Shown in pieces: positions 14,435 through 22,208 of a DNA stretch of 31,997 nucleotides; position 1 is the stretch's first letter; each line of letters begins with the position of its first letter. Made by a program: the position numbers and the translations under genes. Origin of the DNA: Flavobacteriales bacterium UBA7612 (lineage in GTDB: Bacteria > Bacteroidota > Bacteroidia > Flavobacteriales > Weeksellaceae); the NCBI GenBank assembly GCA_002484335.1, contig DLJQ01000001.1, forward strand, positions 238,874 to 270,870, given 5' to 3'. The notes below the pieces were generated by a model. The model did no database searches. It saw only the letters and a list, made by a program, of their open reading frames with translations, and was not told the origin of the DNA.

Positions 14435-15694
14435 ATGAAATATTTTTTAATACTATTTCTATCAATTATTTCTTCTGTGCATTCTTTTGCACAGAATGAA
14501 ATAATTGACAAAGAGATACATTCTGATTTTTATAAAACACAATTTACGGGGCTTTATATTTATAATCCAGAAACAAAAGAAGAAGTATATAGCTATAATG
14601 CAGATAAATATTTTACGCCTGCATCCAATACCAAAATTTTTACGCTATATACAGCCATGAAAACTTTAGGAGATTCTATTCCTGCTTTTAAATATAAAAT
14701 TTTAGGAGATGAACTTCATATAGAAGGAACAGGAGATCCAACTTTTCTAAATCCAATTTATAAGAATACTCGTGTTCTTGATTTCTTAAAAAACAATGGA
14801 ACTAAAATAGTTTTTCATTGGAATAACTTTGATGAGGAGTCATTTTTGCCAGGTTGGACTTGGGATGATTTCAGAAAAGATTATGCTCCAGAAAGAAGCC
14901 AATTCCCAATTCATGAGAATATTGTTTCTATCTCAAGATCCGGTAATTCAATAAGTACTTTTCCTGCATATTTCAAAGATCTTACAGAGATTAAAGAAAT
15001 GCCAGAACCAAGAAATTTTTATGAGAATAAATTTTATATAGGCAATAGAAAACGTTACGAAAAAGTTCCATTTATTGTAAATGAAGATGTTATAGAGAAG
15101 TCTTTATCACAAATTGTTGGTAAACCTGTAGATATGGTAAAAACAAATATTTCATCAGATTACAAAATATATTACAGCGAAAAAGCAGATAATATTTATA
15201 AAGTAATGATGGAAAATAGTGATAATTTTCTAGCTGAACACTTACTCCTATTAATTTCTAGTACGCTACCAGGTAAATTAAGTGCTACAGAAGCAATAGA
15301 TTATTCAAGAAATAATTTTTTAAAAGGTTTAAAACAACAACCAGAATGGTATGATGGTTCTGGATTATCTCGTTATAATTTATTTACACCACAAAGTTTT
15401 GTACAGGTTTTAGAAAAATTATACAATGAGTTTCCTGAAGAAAGATTATTTTCTATTTTTCCAAATGGAGGAAAAACAGGAACAATTAAAAATAGATACA
15501 GAGATACTAAGGAGCCTTATATATTTGCTAAAACAGGAACACTTAGTCATATTGTCTCTTTAAGTGGTTATATCATTACAAAGTCAGGGAAAACATTAAT
15601 TTTTAGTCTGCTGAATAATAATTCGACCAAAGATTTAACATTAGTAAGAAATCAAAATGAAAAACTTTTGAAATTAGTAAGAGATAATTATTAA
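14435..15694 (+). CDS. dacB: D-alanyl-D-alanine carboxypeptidase/endopeptidase, PBP4 type (peptidase S13)
   Basis: The protein has 419 residues and is a periplasmic S13 penicillin-binding protein that trims or cleaves peptidoglycan cross-bridges. A signal peptide ends near residue 20 (SFAQ). The three active-site motifs are intact: SxxK as SNTK at 64-67, SDN at 262-264 (MENSDNFLAEHLLL), and KTG at 366-368 (FAKTGTLSHIVSLSGYI). The segment GGKTGTIKNRY at about 345-355 is the conserved S13 turn before the KTG strand, not a second active site. At 419 residues it is shorter than E. coli PBP4 (477), apparently through a smaller insert between the first and second motifs. It probably shares a transcript with the MscS gene 15 bp upstream and ends at the hairpin at 15750. 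Confidence 0.92.
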   Translation: MKYFLILFLSIISSVHSFAQNEIIDKEIHSDFYKTQFTGLYIYNPETKEEVYSYNADKYFTPASNTKIFTLYTAMKTLGDSIPAFKYKILGDELHIEGTGDPTFLNPIYKNTRVLDFLKNNGTKIVFHWNNFDEESFLPGWTWDDFRKDYAPERSQFPIHENIVSISRSGNSISTFPAYFKDLTEIKEMPEPRNFYENKFYIGNRKRYEKVPFIVNEDVIEKSLSQIVGKPVDMVKTNISSDYKIYYSEKADNIYKVMMENSDNFLAEHLLLLISSTLPGKLSATEAIDYSRNNFLKGLKQQPEWYDGSGLSRYNLFTPQSFVQVLEKLYNEFPEERLFSIFPNGGKTGTIKNRYRDTKEPYIFAKTGTLSHIVSLSGYIITKSGKTLIFSLLNNNSTKDLTLVRNQNEKLLKLVRDNY

Positions 15695-15749
15695 TCTAAA
15701 AACTGTTTAAATATCATGTAATTTGAAATCGATATTTTTAAAATAAAAA

Positions 15750-15786
15750 TAAAAAAGCTGACCTTTTTAGGTCAGCTTCTTTTATT
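15750..15786. terminator. Bidirectional terminator between dacB and the DUF779 gene
   Basis: AAGCTGACC (15755-15763) pairs with GGTCAGCTT (15770-15778) around a six-base loop. A run on the left and T run on the right give U tracts on both strands. It serves two convergent operons. Confidence 0.85.
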
Positions 15787-15806
15787 TGTTTAAAAGAATA
15801 AGAAAA

Positions 15807-16187
15807 TTATTTATTAATTTTTACATCCTTTAATTGTTCAAATTCTTCTTGAGAGAAAATGGTATAATTAACTTTGAAAGTCTTCCCTAGAGGAACTTCT
15901 AATGAGAACCCTCCTGCTCCAATTGCATCAATAACATCCAATTCGAAATGAGCATGCTTCCAATAGTCAAATAAATCTTTATCTACCCAAAACTCTACAT
16001 CGTCAATTTCTCCAATACAAACATCCTTGTATCGAAGATAAAAATCTCCTTTTTTGAAACATTGCGGCTGAGTTCCTTCACAACAACCACCAGCCTGATA
16101 TAACATTAAGTCACCATGTTTATGTTTCAGTTCCAGAAGAAGTTCTTTTGCTTTATCAGATGCAGATATACGATCAATTGATTTCAT
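15807..16187 (-). CDS. DUF779 domain-containing protein
   Basis: The protein has 126 residues and is a single DUF779 domain. Recognisable features are LMLYQAGGCCEGTQPQCFKKGDFYL with three conserved cysteines at about 34, 35 and 42, and DVEFWVDKDLFDYWKHAHFELDVIDAIGAGGFSLEVPLG, typical of the family. The biochemical role is not established to my knowledge. Members often sit beside acetaldehyde or other aldehyde dehydrogenases, and that is the case here. It is the third gene of a minus-strand cluster, 17 bp after the alcohol dehydrogenase and two genes after the aldehyde dehydrogenase. A role in metal delivery, redox protection or maturation of one of the enzymes is possible from the paired cysteines, but that is inference. 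No signal peptide is present. Confidence 0.88.
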   Translation of the reverse strand: MKSIDRISASDKAKELLLELKHKHGDLMLYQAGGCCEGTQPQCFKKGDFYLRYKDVCIGEIDDVEFWVDKDLFDYWKHAHFELDVIDAIGAGGFSLEVPLGKTFKVNYTIFSQEEFEQLKDVKINK

Positions 16188-16204
16188 ATAGCGAAATTTT
16201 AATT

Positions 16205-17239
16205 TTAAGCTGTTCCAGCTATGTCCAACACTATTCGGCCATCTATTTGACCTTTTTTCATTTTCTCGAAAACGTCGTTAATGTCTTCCAATTTTGCTGG
16301 AGTTACAGTAGCTTTTACTAAACCTTCGTTTGCAAAGTCCAATGCTTCTTGCAAATCTTTTCTTGTACCAACAATAGAACCTCTTACTGTGATTCTTTTT
16401 AATACAGTTTCAAAAATTGGTAATTCGAATGATCCAGGAGGTAATCCATTCAACGCGATCGTTCCTTTACGTCTTAATACATCAATACCTTGTTTAAATG
16501 CTATTGGAGAAACCGCAGTAATTAATGCACCATGCATTCCACCAACTTCTTTATGTAAAAATTTTCCAGGATCGGTATTTTTAGCGTTTACTGTAATGTC
16601 AGCACCAAGTTTTGTTGCTAAATCTAATTTGTCGTCAGCAACATCTATAGCAGCAACTTTCAATCCCATTGCTTTTGCATATTGAACTGCGACATGTCCT
16701 AGGCCCCCAATTCCAGAAATAGCAACCCATTCTCCAGGTTTTGTATCCGTTTCTTTCAATCCTTTATATACTGTTACACCAGCACATAAAATCGGAGCTA
16801 TTTCTAGAAAGTTTGCATTCGATTTTAAATGTCCTACATACCTAGAATCTGCAATTACATATTCAGCGAAACCACCATCTACACTATATCCTCCATTCTG
16901 TTGAGCTTCGCAAAGTGTTTCCCATCCAGTAATACAATAATCACAACATCCACAAGCACTATATAACCAAGGCACACCAACAGCATCACCTTCTTTTACT
17001 TGTGCTTCTGGTCCACATGCCACCACAATACCAACACCTTCGTGTCCAGGTATTAACGGCATTTTGGCTTTTACAGGCCAATCTCCATCAATTGCATGTA
17101 AGTCTGTATGACAAACACCACATGCGATTACTTTTACAAGAACTTCATATCGCCCAGGAGTTTTTACTGGAACTTCTTGAATTTTTAAAGGTTGTCCATA
17201 TCCTTGTACAACCGCTGCTTTCATTGTTTTTGGAATCAT
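16205..17239 (-). CDS. adhP: Zinc-dependent alcohol dehydrogenase, AdhP type
   Basis: The enzyme interconverts alcohols and aldehydes with NAD(H) in the cytoplasm. Starting at the ATG at 17239 (MIPKTMKAAVVQGYG) it has 344 residues; an ATG at 17224 would give 339, the more usual family start. A longer reading frame beginning at 17284 adds an atypical hydrophobic tail and is rejected. Catalytic zinc ligands are in CGVCHTDLHAIDGDWP and PGHEGVG. The structural zinc has the four cysteines of CGCCDYCITGWETLC, spaced C-x2-C-x2-C-x7-C. The Rossmann motif is GIGGLGHVAVQYAKAMG. It lies between the aldehyde dehydrogenase upstream and DUF779 downstream on the same strand. Together the genes could take an alcohol to its acid. 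A strong hairpin separates it from the upstream gene. Confidence 0.94.
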   Translation of the reverse strand: MIPKTMKAAVVQGYGQPLKIQEVPVKTPGRYEVLVKVIACGVCHTDLHAIDGDWPVKAKMPLIPGHEGVGIVVACGPEAQVKEGDAVGVPWLYSACGCCDYCITGWETLCEAQQNGGYSVDGGFAEYVIADSRYVGHLKSNANFLEIAPILCAGVTVYKGLKETDTKPGEWVAISGIGGLGHVAVQYAKAMGLKVAAIDVADDKLDLATKLGADITVNAKNTDPGKFLHKEVGGMHGALITAVSPIAFKQGIDVLRRKGTIALNGLPPGSFELPIFETVLKRITVRGSIVGTRKDLQEALDFANEGLVKATVTPAKLEDINDVFEKMKKGQIDGRIVLDIAGTA

Positions 17240-17293
17240 AATTTTATGGTTTTGAATTATTATTAATTGAATGAATAGTAGCATTTAAAAACA

Positions 17294-17331
17294 AAAAATG
17301 TTTTATCCTCATAAGAGAATAAAACATTTTT
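17294..17331 (-). terminator. Perfect 13-bp hairpin between the aldehyde and alcohol dehydrogenase genes
   Basis: AAAAATGTTTTAT (17294-17306) pairs perfectly with ATAAAACATTTTT (17319-17331) around a 12-nt loop. It lies 10 bases after the aldehyde dehydrogenase stop and more than 50 bases before adhP. It may terminate part of the transcription, stabilise the upstream mRNA, or both. The stem is AT-rich and the U tract on the minus strand is part of the stem. Confidence 0.65.
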
Positions 17332-17341
17332 AATATTTTGA

Positions 17342-18847
17342 CTAAAAGAAGCCTAATTTCTTTTTACTGTAAGAAACTAACATATTTTTAGTTTGACGGT
17401 AATGATCTAACATCATTTTATGATTTTCACGACCAATTCCAGATTGTTTATAACCTCCAAACGGAGCACCAGCAGGATAACTATGGTATTGGTTCACCCA
17501 AACACGACCAGCTTCTATAGCACGAGGAATTTGGTATAATTGGTGTGCATCTCTTGTCCAAACACCAGCTCCTAATCCGTAAATTGTATCATTTGCGATT
17601 TGTAATGCATCTGCTTCATCTTTAAAAGTTGTAACAGCCAATACAGGGCCAAAAATTTCTTCACGGAAAATTCTCATGTTGTTGTTTCCTTTAAATAATG
17701 TTGGTTTTATATAATATCCATTTTCAATATCTCCTCCAAGATGATTTGCTTCTCCTCCAGCTAATAATTCGGCACCTTCTTCTTTTCCTAATTTAATATA
17801 ACCTAATATTTTGTCATATTGAATTTGAGAAGCTTGTGCACCAATCATTGTTTCTGGATCTAAAGGATTACCAGCTTTTATAGCATTTACACGAGCAACA
17901 ACACGTTCTATGAATTTATCATAAATAGATTCTTGAATTAATAAACGTGATGGACAAGTACAAATTTCTCCTTGGTTCAATGCAAATAAAACGGCACCTT
18001 CTATTGCTTTATCTAAGAAGTCATCATCATGATCCATTACAGATTCAAAGAAAACATTCGGAGACTTCCCTCCTAATTCCAATGTAACAGGAATAATGTT
18101 TTCTGTAGCATATTGCATTACATAACGTCCTGTAGCTGTAGAACCAGTAAATGCAGCTTTATTAATTTTAGGATTAGTAACCAATGGTCTACCTAACTCA
18201 GCTCCAAAACCATTTACAATATTTACAACACCAGCAGGTAATAAATCACCAATCAATTCAAATAAATAAAGAATAGAAATAGGTGTAGATTCAGCAGGTT
18301 TAAGAACGACACAGTTTCCTGCTGCTAATGCAGGTGCTAATTTCCAAACCGCCATTAGAATAGGAAAATTCCAAGGAATAATTTGTGCTACAACACCTAT
18401 TGGCTCATGTACAATAATAGATACAGTATCTTTATCAAGCTCGTTGATAGAACCTTCTTCTGCACGGATAACAGAAGCAAAATATCTAAAATGATCAATT
18501 GCTAAAGGAATATCTGCATTTAAAGTTTCACGAACTGGTTTCCCATTGTCATACGTTTCTACAGCGGCAATATCTTGTAAATGTTGCTCCATACGGTCAG
18601 CAATTTTATTCAAAATGATACTACGTTCTGTAGGAGAAGTATGGCTCCATGTTTTAAAAGCTTCATGTGCAGCGTCTACAGCAATCTCCAAATCTTCTTC
18701 AGAAGAATGTGCAGCTTGTGTAAAAACTTTACCTGTAACAGGAGTTATAACGTCAAAATACTTTCCTAATTTAGGTGCAAGAAATTGACCATTGATGTAA
18801 TTATCATATTTTTCTTTAAATTTTGGAACATTTACTAATTTTCCCAT
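17342..18847 (-). CDS. Aldehyde dehydrogenase (NAD+), AldB/acetaldehyde type
   Basis: The protein has 501 residues and oxidises an aldehyde to its acid using NAD(P)+. The NAD-binding segment VVAQIIPWNFPILMAVWKLAPAL, the catalytic base Glu257 (LELGGKSPN) and the nucleophile Cys296 within NQGEICTCPSR are all visible. The C-terminal EIFGPVLAV and PFGGYKQSGIGRE are typical. The CTCPS pair places it with the acetaldehyde-type enzymes (AldB/ExaC-like), which are commonly found with AdhP and DUF779. It heads the three-gene minus-strand cluster and is divergent from ssrA across 129 bp. No TAnnTTTG element or sigma-54 site is evident upstream, and no AraC-type or other regulator gene lies beside it. 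How the cluster is switched on is therefore not visible here. Confidence 0.94.
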   Translation of the reverse strand: MGKLVNVPKFKEKYDNYINGQFLAPKLGKYFDVITPVTGKVFTQAAHSSEEDLEIAVDAAHEAFKTWSHTSPTERSIILNKIADRMEQHLQDIAAVETYDNGKPVRETLNADIPLAIDHFRYFASVIRAEEGSINELDKDTVSIIVHEPIGVVAQIIPWNFPILMAVWKLAPALAAGNCVVLKPAESTPISILYLFELIGDLLPAGVVNIVNGFGAELGRPLVTNPKINKAAFTGSTATGRYVMQYATENIIPVTLELGGKSPNVFFESVMDHDDDFLDKAIEGAVLFALNQGEICTCPSRLLIQESIYDKFIERVVARVNAIKAGNPLDPETMIGAQASQIQYDKILGYIKLGKEEGAELLAGGEANHLGGDIENGYYIKPTLFKGNNNMRIFREEIFGPVLAVTTFKDEADALQIANDTIYGLGAGVWTRDAHQLYQIPRAIEAGRVWVNQYHSYPAGAPFGGYKQSGIGRENHKMMLDHYRQTKNMLVSYSKKKLGFF

Positions 18848-18930
18848 GATTTCGATTTTTTTGATTTATCTAATTTAGCTTATTTCAATTTTAATTTATG
18901 TTTAAAAAAAGTTAATTTTTGAACATAAAG

Positions 18931-18960
18931 TTGTACATTTGCCATCCATCACTATTTTTG
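18931..18960 (+). promoter_or_regulatory. ssrA promoter: two overlapping -7 candidates
   Basis: TACATTTG (18934-18941) and TATTTTTG (18953-18960) both fit TAnnTTTG. The second has a TTG at 18931-18933, 19 bp upstream, which suits the -33 box of this phylum. It would start the precursor about 10 nt before mature tmRNA. The first would leave about 30 nt to be trimmed, presumably by RNase P. Confidence 0.55.
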
Positions 18961-18976
18961 TGATGATTTTACTTAA

Positions 18977-19372
18977 GGGGCTGACTGGTTTTGACAGCAG
19001 GTCCAATGGGTAAGTAAGCATGCAGTGAAATGTTGTGTACTCACTTTAATCAGGCACTTCAACTTTTTAACTGGCAACGAAGAGTACGCTTTAGCTGCAT
19101 AATTCCGAATTTTAGTAGGAATTCGCCACGTCTATACAAGGTATAGAAGCTGAATGTCCCTCAAAAGCCTTGACTTACGGCGTTTGATAAAGGGACACGG
19201 GATAGTAAGTATAGGAATCTTAGCGTTTCGGACAGATTCCGAATTTCTTAGAAACTAAGCGTTTGACAGAGTGTTTGTTCTCAGGATTTCGCCGACAATT
19301 AAAAATAAACTAAGCATGTAGAAAGCTTATTTGTTGCTTGTTTGGACGCGGGTTCGAATCCCGCCAGCTCCA
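18977..19372 (+). ncRNA. ssrA: Transfer-messenger RNA (tmRNA)
   Basis: tmRNA rescues stalled ribosomes and tags incomplete proteins for degradation. The 5' end GGGGCTGACTGGTTTTGAC and the 3' T-arm GGTTCGAATCCC are diagnostic. GGGGCTG pairs with CAGCTCC (19365-19371) to form the acceptor stem, with A19372 as discriminator. The next bases are CTA, so the CCA end is not encoded and must be added. The tag reading frame runs GGC AAC GAA GAG TAC GCT TTA GCT GCA TAA at 19073-19102. That gives the peptide GNEEYALAA after the alanine from tRNA charging, ending in the ALAA degron seen across bacteria. Pseudoknot-like paired segments fill the space between. It stands alone, divergent from the aldehyde dehydrogenase gene. 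Ends are inferred from acceptor pairing. Confidence 0.96.
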
Positions 19373-19397
19373 CTAAAACAAATTTTACTAAGTTTTA

Positions 19398-19441
19398 AAA
19401 AACACACAAACACACTAATATCAGTGGGTTTTGTTGTTTTA
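19398..19441 (+). terminator. Possible ssrA terminator hairpin
   Basis: An imperfect inverted repeat pairs the stretch containing AAACACACT with AGTGGGTTT and ends in TTTT. Several mismatches weaken it. The stronger hairpin at 19452 could terminate ssrA instead. Confidence 0.4.
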
Positions 19442-19451
19442 AGACTTAAAT

Positions 19452-19497
19452 AAAAAAAACAGGGATAAGAAATGAATTTCTTATCCCTGTTTTTTAT
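19452..19497. terminator. Strong bidirectional terminator between ssrA and the ABC exporter
   Basis: AAACAGGGATAAGAAAT pairs with ATTTCTTATCCCTGTTT around a loop of about two bases, flanked by A and T runs. The right side reaches the stop codon of the convergent ABC transporter gene. Confidence 0.88.
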
Positions 19498-21329
19498 TAA
19501 GCAAAATTCTGCATATTTACGAGATTTGCATAAGCACCTTTTTGTTCTATAAGTTGTAGATGATTACCTTGTTCTATGATTTTACCAGCTTCCATTACAA
19601 CAATCTTATCAGCATTTTGTATGGTCGATAAGCGGTGAGCAATCACTAAAGAAGTTCTATTTTTCATCATATTATTCAGAGCAACTTGTACTAATTTTTC
19701 TGATTTTGTATCAAGAGCAGAAGTTGCTTCATCTAATATCATAATAGGAGGATTTTTGTAAACAGCACGAGCAATACTTACACGTTGTTTTTGTCCACCA
19801 GAAAGCTTTCCTCCTCCTTCACCAACAGATTCTTGGTATTTCTCAGGCATTTTAATAATAAATTCTTCCGCATTTGCAATTTGTGCTGCATGCTCTACTT
19901 TTTCTTGACTAGGATGTTTATCACCTAAGGCAATATTATTGAATAATGTATCATTAAATAAAATAGAATCTTGTGTTACTAAACCAAATAAAGTTCTATA
20001 ATCATGTAATTTGATGTGTTTAATATCAATTCCATCAATTAGTATTTGTCCAGATTTCACATCCCAAAATCTTGTAATAAGATTCGCTAAAGTAGATTTT
20101 CCTGAACCAGATTGTCCCACAAGAGCCACAGTTTCTCCTTTGCTGATAGTTAAATTAAAATTCTCAATAACATCATGCTTTCCATAAGCAAAAGTTACAT
20201 TTCTGAATTCTATTTTATCTTCAAAACTTTCGATTGATTTTGAATTTGGTAAATCTTTTATGGCAACATCAGCATCTAATACATCAAAAATACGTTGTGC
20301 AGAAACTTCTCCTTTCTGTACATCCGATAATGCTTTAGAAAAACGTTTAATAGGATCTAATAAAGTATAAAAAGTAGCAATATAAAATATGAATTGAGAA
20401 CCACTTAATCCATTTCCTTCTAAAGAAAGTTTACCTCCAAAAAATACAATTAGACCAATAGTTACAGCTCCTAAAAACTCACTTGTTGGAGATGCTAACG
20501 CACGCTTTTTCATAACACGTTGTAAGTATTCTCTGTACTTATTGATCGATTCATTGAATCTACCTTTTACTTGGTCTTCTGCATTAAATATTTTAATAAT
20601 TTTTAATGAAGTAAGTGTTTCATCAACATAAGTTATAATATTAGATAATTCATCTTGTGCATTTGCTGCTGCTCGTTTTAAACTTTTACCTATTAGAGAA
20701 ATAATAGTTCCCATAATAGGAAAAACAAGAATAGCAAAGATTGTTAATTGATGACTTACAGTAAATAAAACAGTTACAAAAACAATTATCATGATAGGAG
20801 ATCGTACAATCTCCACAATAGAATTTAAAATATTGCTTTCTACTTCGTTGACATCATTAGAAATTCTATTAATCATATCACCTTTTTTCTTTTCTGTGAA
20901 ATAAGCAACAGGTAATTCTATAATTTTATTATGTATATCAACACGTAAATCTTTTGTTACTCCAGATCGTAAATCAACTAAACAAGTTTCAGATAAAAAA
21001 CTAAAAATATTTCTAAATAAAAATGCTATAATGAATACAATACAAGAAATGGCTAACACATAAATAGGTCCTTCAGTATGTGAAAGATTGTTCATGTAAT
21101 AGGCAGAATAATCAGAGAAGAAGTCCTTTAGATCTCCTAAGTTCCCAGAATAAATTGGTTTTATAACAATGTCTTGATTATTCTCGTCAAATAGAACACT
21201 AAGAATAGGCATCATAAATCCTAGGGCTACAATATTAAATATAGCATAAAGCAAATTGAATAATATTGCAGTTATGAATGATGATTTGTATGGTTTAGCA
21301 TATGAAAATGCTCTTTTATATAAACTCAT
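19497..21329 (-). CDS. ABC exporter, MsbA-like (permease fused to ATPase)
   Basis: The protein has 610 residues and is a half-transporter: six-helix membrane domain (about 15-320) fused to an ATPase domain (about 370-600). It should work as a homodimer in the inner membrane. The Walker A motif GQSGSGKS is at 405-412, the signature LSGGQ at 509-513, and Walker B MILDEATSALD has Asp533 and the catalytic Glu534. The H-loop is in VIAHRLSTI. The layout matches the MsbA lipid flippase type, and Bacteroidota usually carry one such gene for lipid A-core. Multidrug export cannot be excluded. It is followed by the bidirectional terminator shared with ssrA. The DUF2147 gene upstream on the same strand has its own terminator, so this gene probably has its own promoter. 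Confidence 0.9.
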   Translation of the reverse strand: MSLYKRAFSYAKPYKSSFITAILFNLLYAIFNIVALGFMMPILSVLFDENNQDIVIKPIYSGNLGDLKDFFSDYSAYYMNNLSHTEGPIYVLAISCIVFIIAFLFRNIFSFLSETCLVDLRSGVTKDLRVDIHNKIIELPVAYFTEKKKGDMINRISNDVNEVESNILNSIVEIVRSPIMIIVFVTVLFTVSHQLTIFAILVFPIMGTIISLIGKSLKRAAANAQDELSNIITYVDETLTSLKIIKIFNAEDQVKGRFNESINKYREYLQRVMKKRALASPTSEFLGAVTIGLIVFFGGKLSLEGNGLSGSQFIFYIATFYTLLDPIKRFSKALSDVQKGEVSAQRIFDVLDADVAIKDLPNSKSIESFEDKIEFRNVTFAYGKHDVIENFNLTISKGETVALVGQSGSGKSTLANLITRFWDVKSGQILIDGIDIKHIKLHDYRTLFGLVTQDSILFNDTLFNNIALGDKHPSQEKVEHAAQIANAEEFIIKMPEKYQESVGEGGGKLSGGQKQRVSIARAVYKNPPIMILDEATSALDTKSEKLVQVALNNMMKNRTSLVIAHRLSTIQNADKIVVMEAGKIIEQGNHLQLIEQKGAYANLVNMQNFA

Positions 21330-21357
21330 GTATATTTTTTTCCAGTTACAAATTTAA

Positions 21358-21399
21358 ACAAAAAAAATAATGACTACTCCTCTTCAGAACAGTCATTAT
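21358..21399 (-). terminator. Terminator of the DUF2147 gene
   Basis: ATAATGACT (21367-21375) and AGTCATTAT (21391-21399) pair perfectly. On the minus strand the hairpin runs into a U tract from the A run at 21359-21366. It sits just upstream of the ABC exporter start. Confidence 0.8.
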
Positions 21400-21457
21400 A
21401 ATGTTAATTTTGTGGTTTGATTACTCAGAGCAACCTTTTCGTTTTTGTTTTGATTTT

Positions 21458-21883
21458 TTATTTTACTCGATACCAAGTTTGTGTTCTTCCTACTAGAGAA
21501 ATTCCAACAAAACCTCTTACATCAAGTTTGTCATTTCCATTTAATGACATTTTAGCTTTGTATTCTTTTCCTTTATTTGGATCTAGAATTTTACCTCCAG
21601 TCCATTCTTTACCACTTTTCTTTAATCCAGATAATATCTGCATACCAAGAATAGGTTTATTTTTTAATGTACCTGAACATTCTGTACATTTTGCATCTTC
21701 TTTACCTTTTGTTAAAATCTTAGTTACTTTTCCATAAAGAACTCCATCTTTTTCGAAAATTTCTACATAAGATTTTGGTTGTTTAGTTTCATCATCTATT
21801 GTCTTCCAAGTTCCTATAGGTGATTGAGCAAACATAAAAGATGTTAACATAAAAAATAAGTTGAATAAAATTATCTTTTTCAT
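21458..21883 (-). CDS. DUF2147 domain-containing exported protein
   Basis: The protein has 141 residues. A signal peptide ends near residue 20 (LTSFMFAQ), so it is exported to the periplasm or beyond. The mature part is one DUF2147 domain: SPIGTWKTIDDETKQPKS at the start, VEIFEKDGVLYGKVTKIL, then the pair CTECSG, GMQILSGLKKSGKEWTGGKI, DPNKGKEYKAKM, and the closing RGFVGISLVGRTQTWYRV. The domain is small, beta-rich and of unsettled function. The CxxC at about 75-78 may form a disulfide or bind metal. It appears monocistronic, with its own terminator downstream and a long AT-rich region upstream. Confidence 0.9.
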   Translation of the reverse strand: MKKIILFNLFFMLTSFMFAQSPIGTWKTIDDETKQPKSYVEIFEKDGVLYGKVTKILTKGKEDAKCTECSGTLKNKPILGMQILSGLKKSGKEWTGGKILDPNKGKEYKAKMSLNGNDKLDVRGFVGISLVGRTQTWYRVK

Positions 21884-22164
21884 CTTTCTTATTGTTTAAT
21901 TATTATAATACTAAATTATGTAATTTTTTGGTGTAAAAAAAACACTAATTAAAATTAATTTAAAAATTTAACAAAAATTTCAATAAATATTAATTAAAAA
22001 CCTGATTAACAATATATAAAATCAAAATGTTTTTTTTATTAAAAAATAAATCATTTATTTTATTAGGCCAATTTAGTGTAAATTTATTGTGTTTATGGAT
22101 AATTTAACGAAGTTAATGTTTTCTAAAATTAGTTTGAATTGAATTAATAAGTAGATTATTTTAT
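21884..22164. other. AT-rich intergenic region between DUF2147 gene and cysE
   Basis: This 281-bp stretch, plus the cysE leader, separates two divergent genes. It is dominated by runs of A and T and contains no reading frame, RNA or repeat that I can support. Its right end carries the cysE promoter. A DUF2147 promoter should lie at its left end, but I find no clear TAnnTTTG there. Confidence 0.6.
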
Positions 22165-22172
22165 TATATTTG
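22165..22172 (+). promoter_or_regulatory. -7 promoter element for cysE-cysK
   Basis: TATATTTG is an exact TAnnTTTG match. It ends 36 nt before the chosen cysE ATG and overlaps an in-frame TTG at 22170, which therefore cannot be the start. Confidence 0.55.
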
Positions 22173-22208
22173 TCTAGTAATTTTATAGAGTTAATAGTTT
22201 TTGTAAAA

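Noticed and set aside
15467..15540. A second KTG active-site motif in DacB (GGKTGT)
   Set aside because: It corresponds to the conserved S13 turn (GGxxGTxxxR) before the true KTG at residues 366-368.
17240..17284. A longer AdhP starting at 17284
   Set aside because: The added residues are a hydrophobic stretch foreign to cytoplasmic alcohol dehydrogenases. The family start is at 17224 or 17239.
18848..18930. Sigma-54 promoter for the aldehyde dehydrogenase gene
   Set aside because: No GG-N10-GC core with the right flanks exists on the minus strand in this interval.
22170..22208. N-terminal extension of CysE from a TTG
   Set aside because: The codon overlaps the TATATTTG promoter element, and the ATG at 22209 gives a normal SAT N-terminus.
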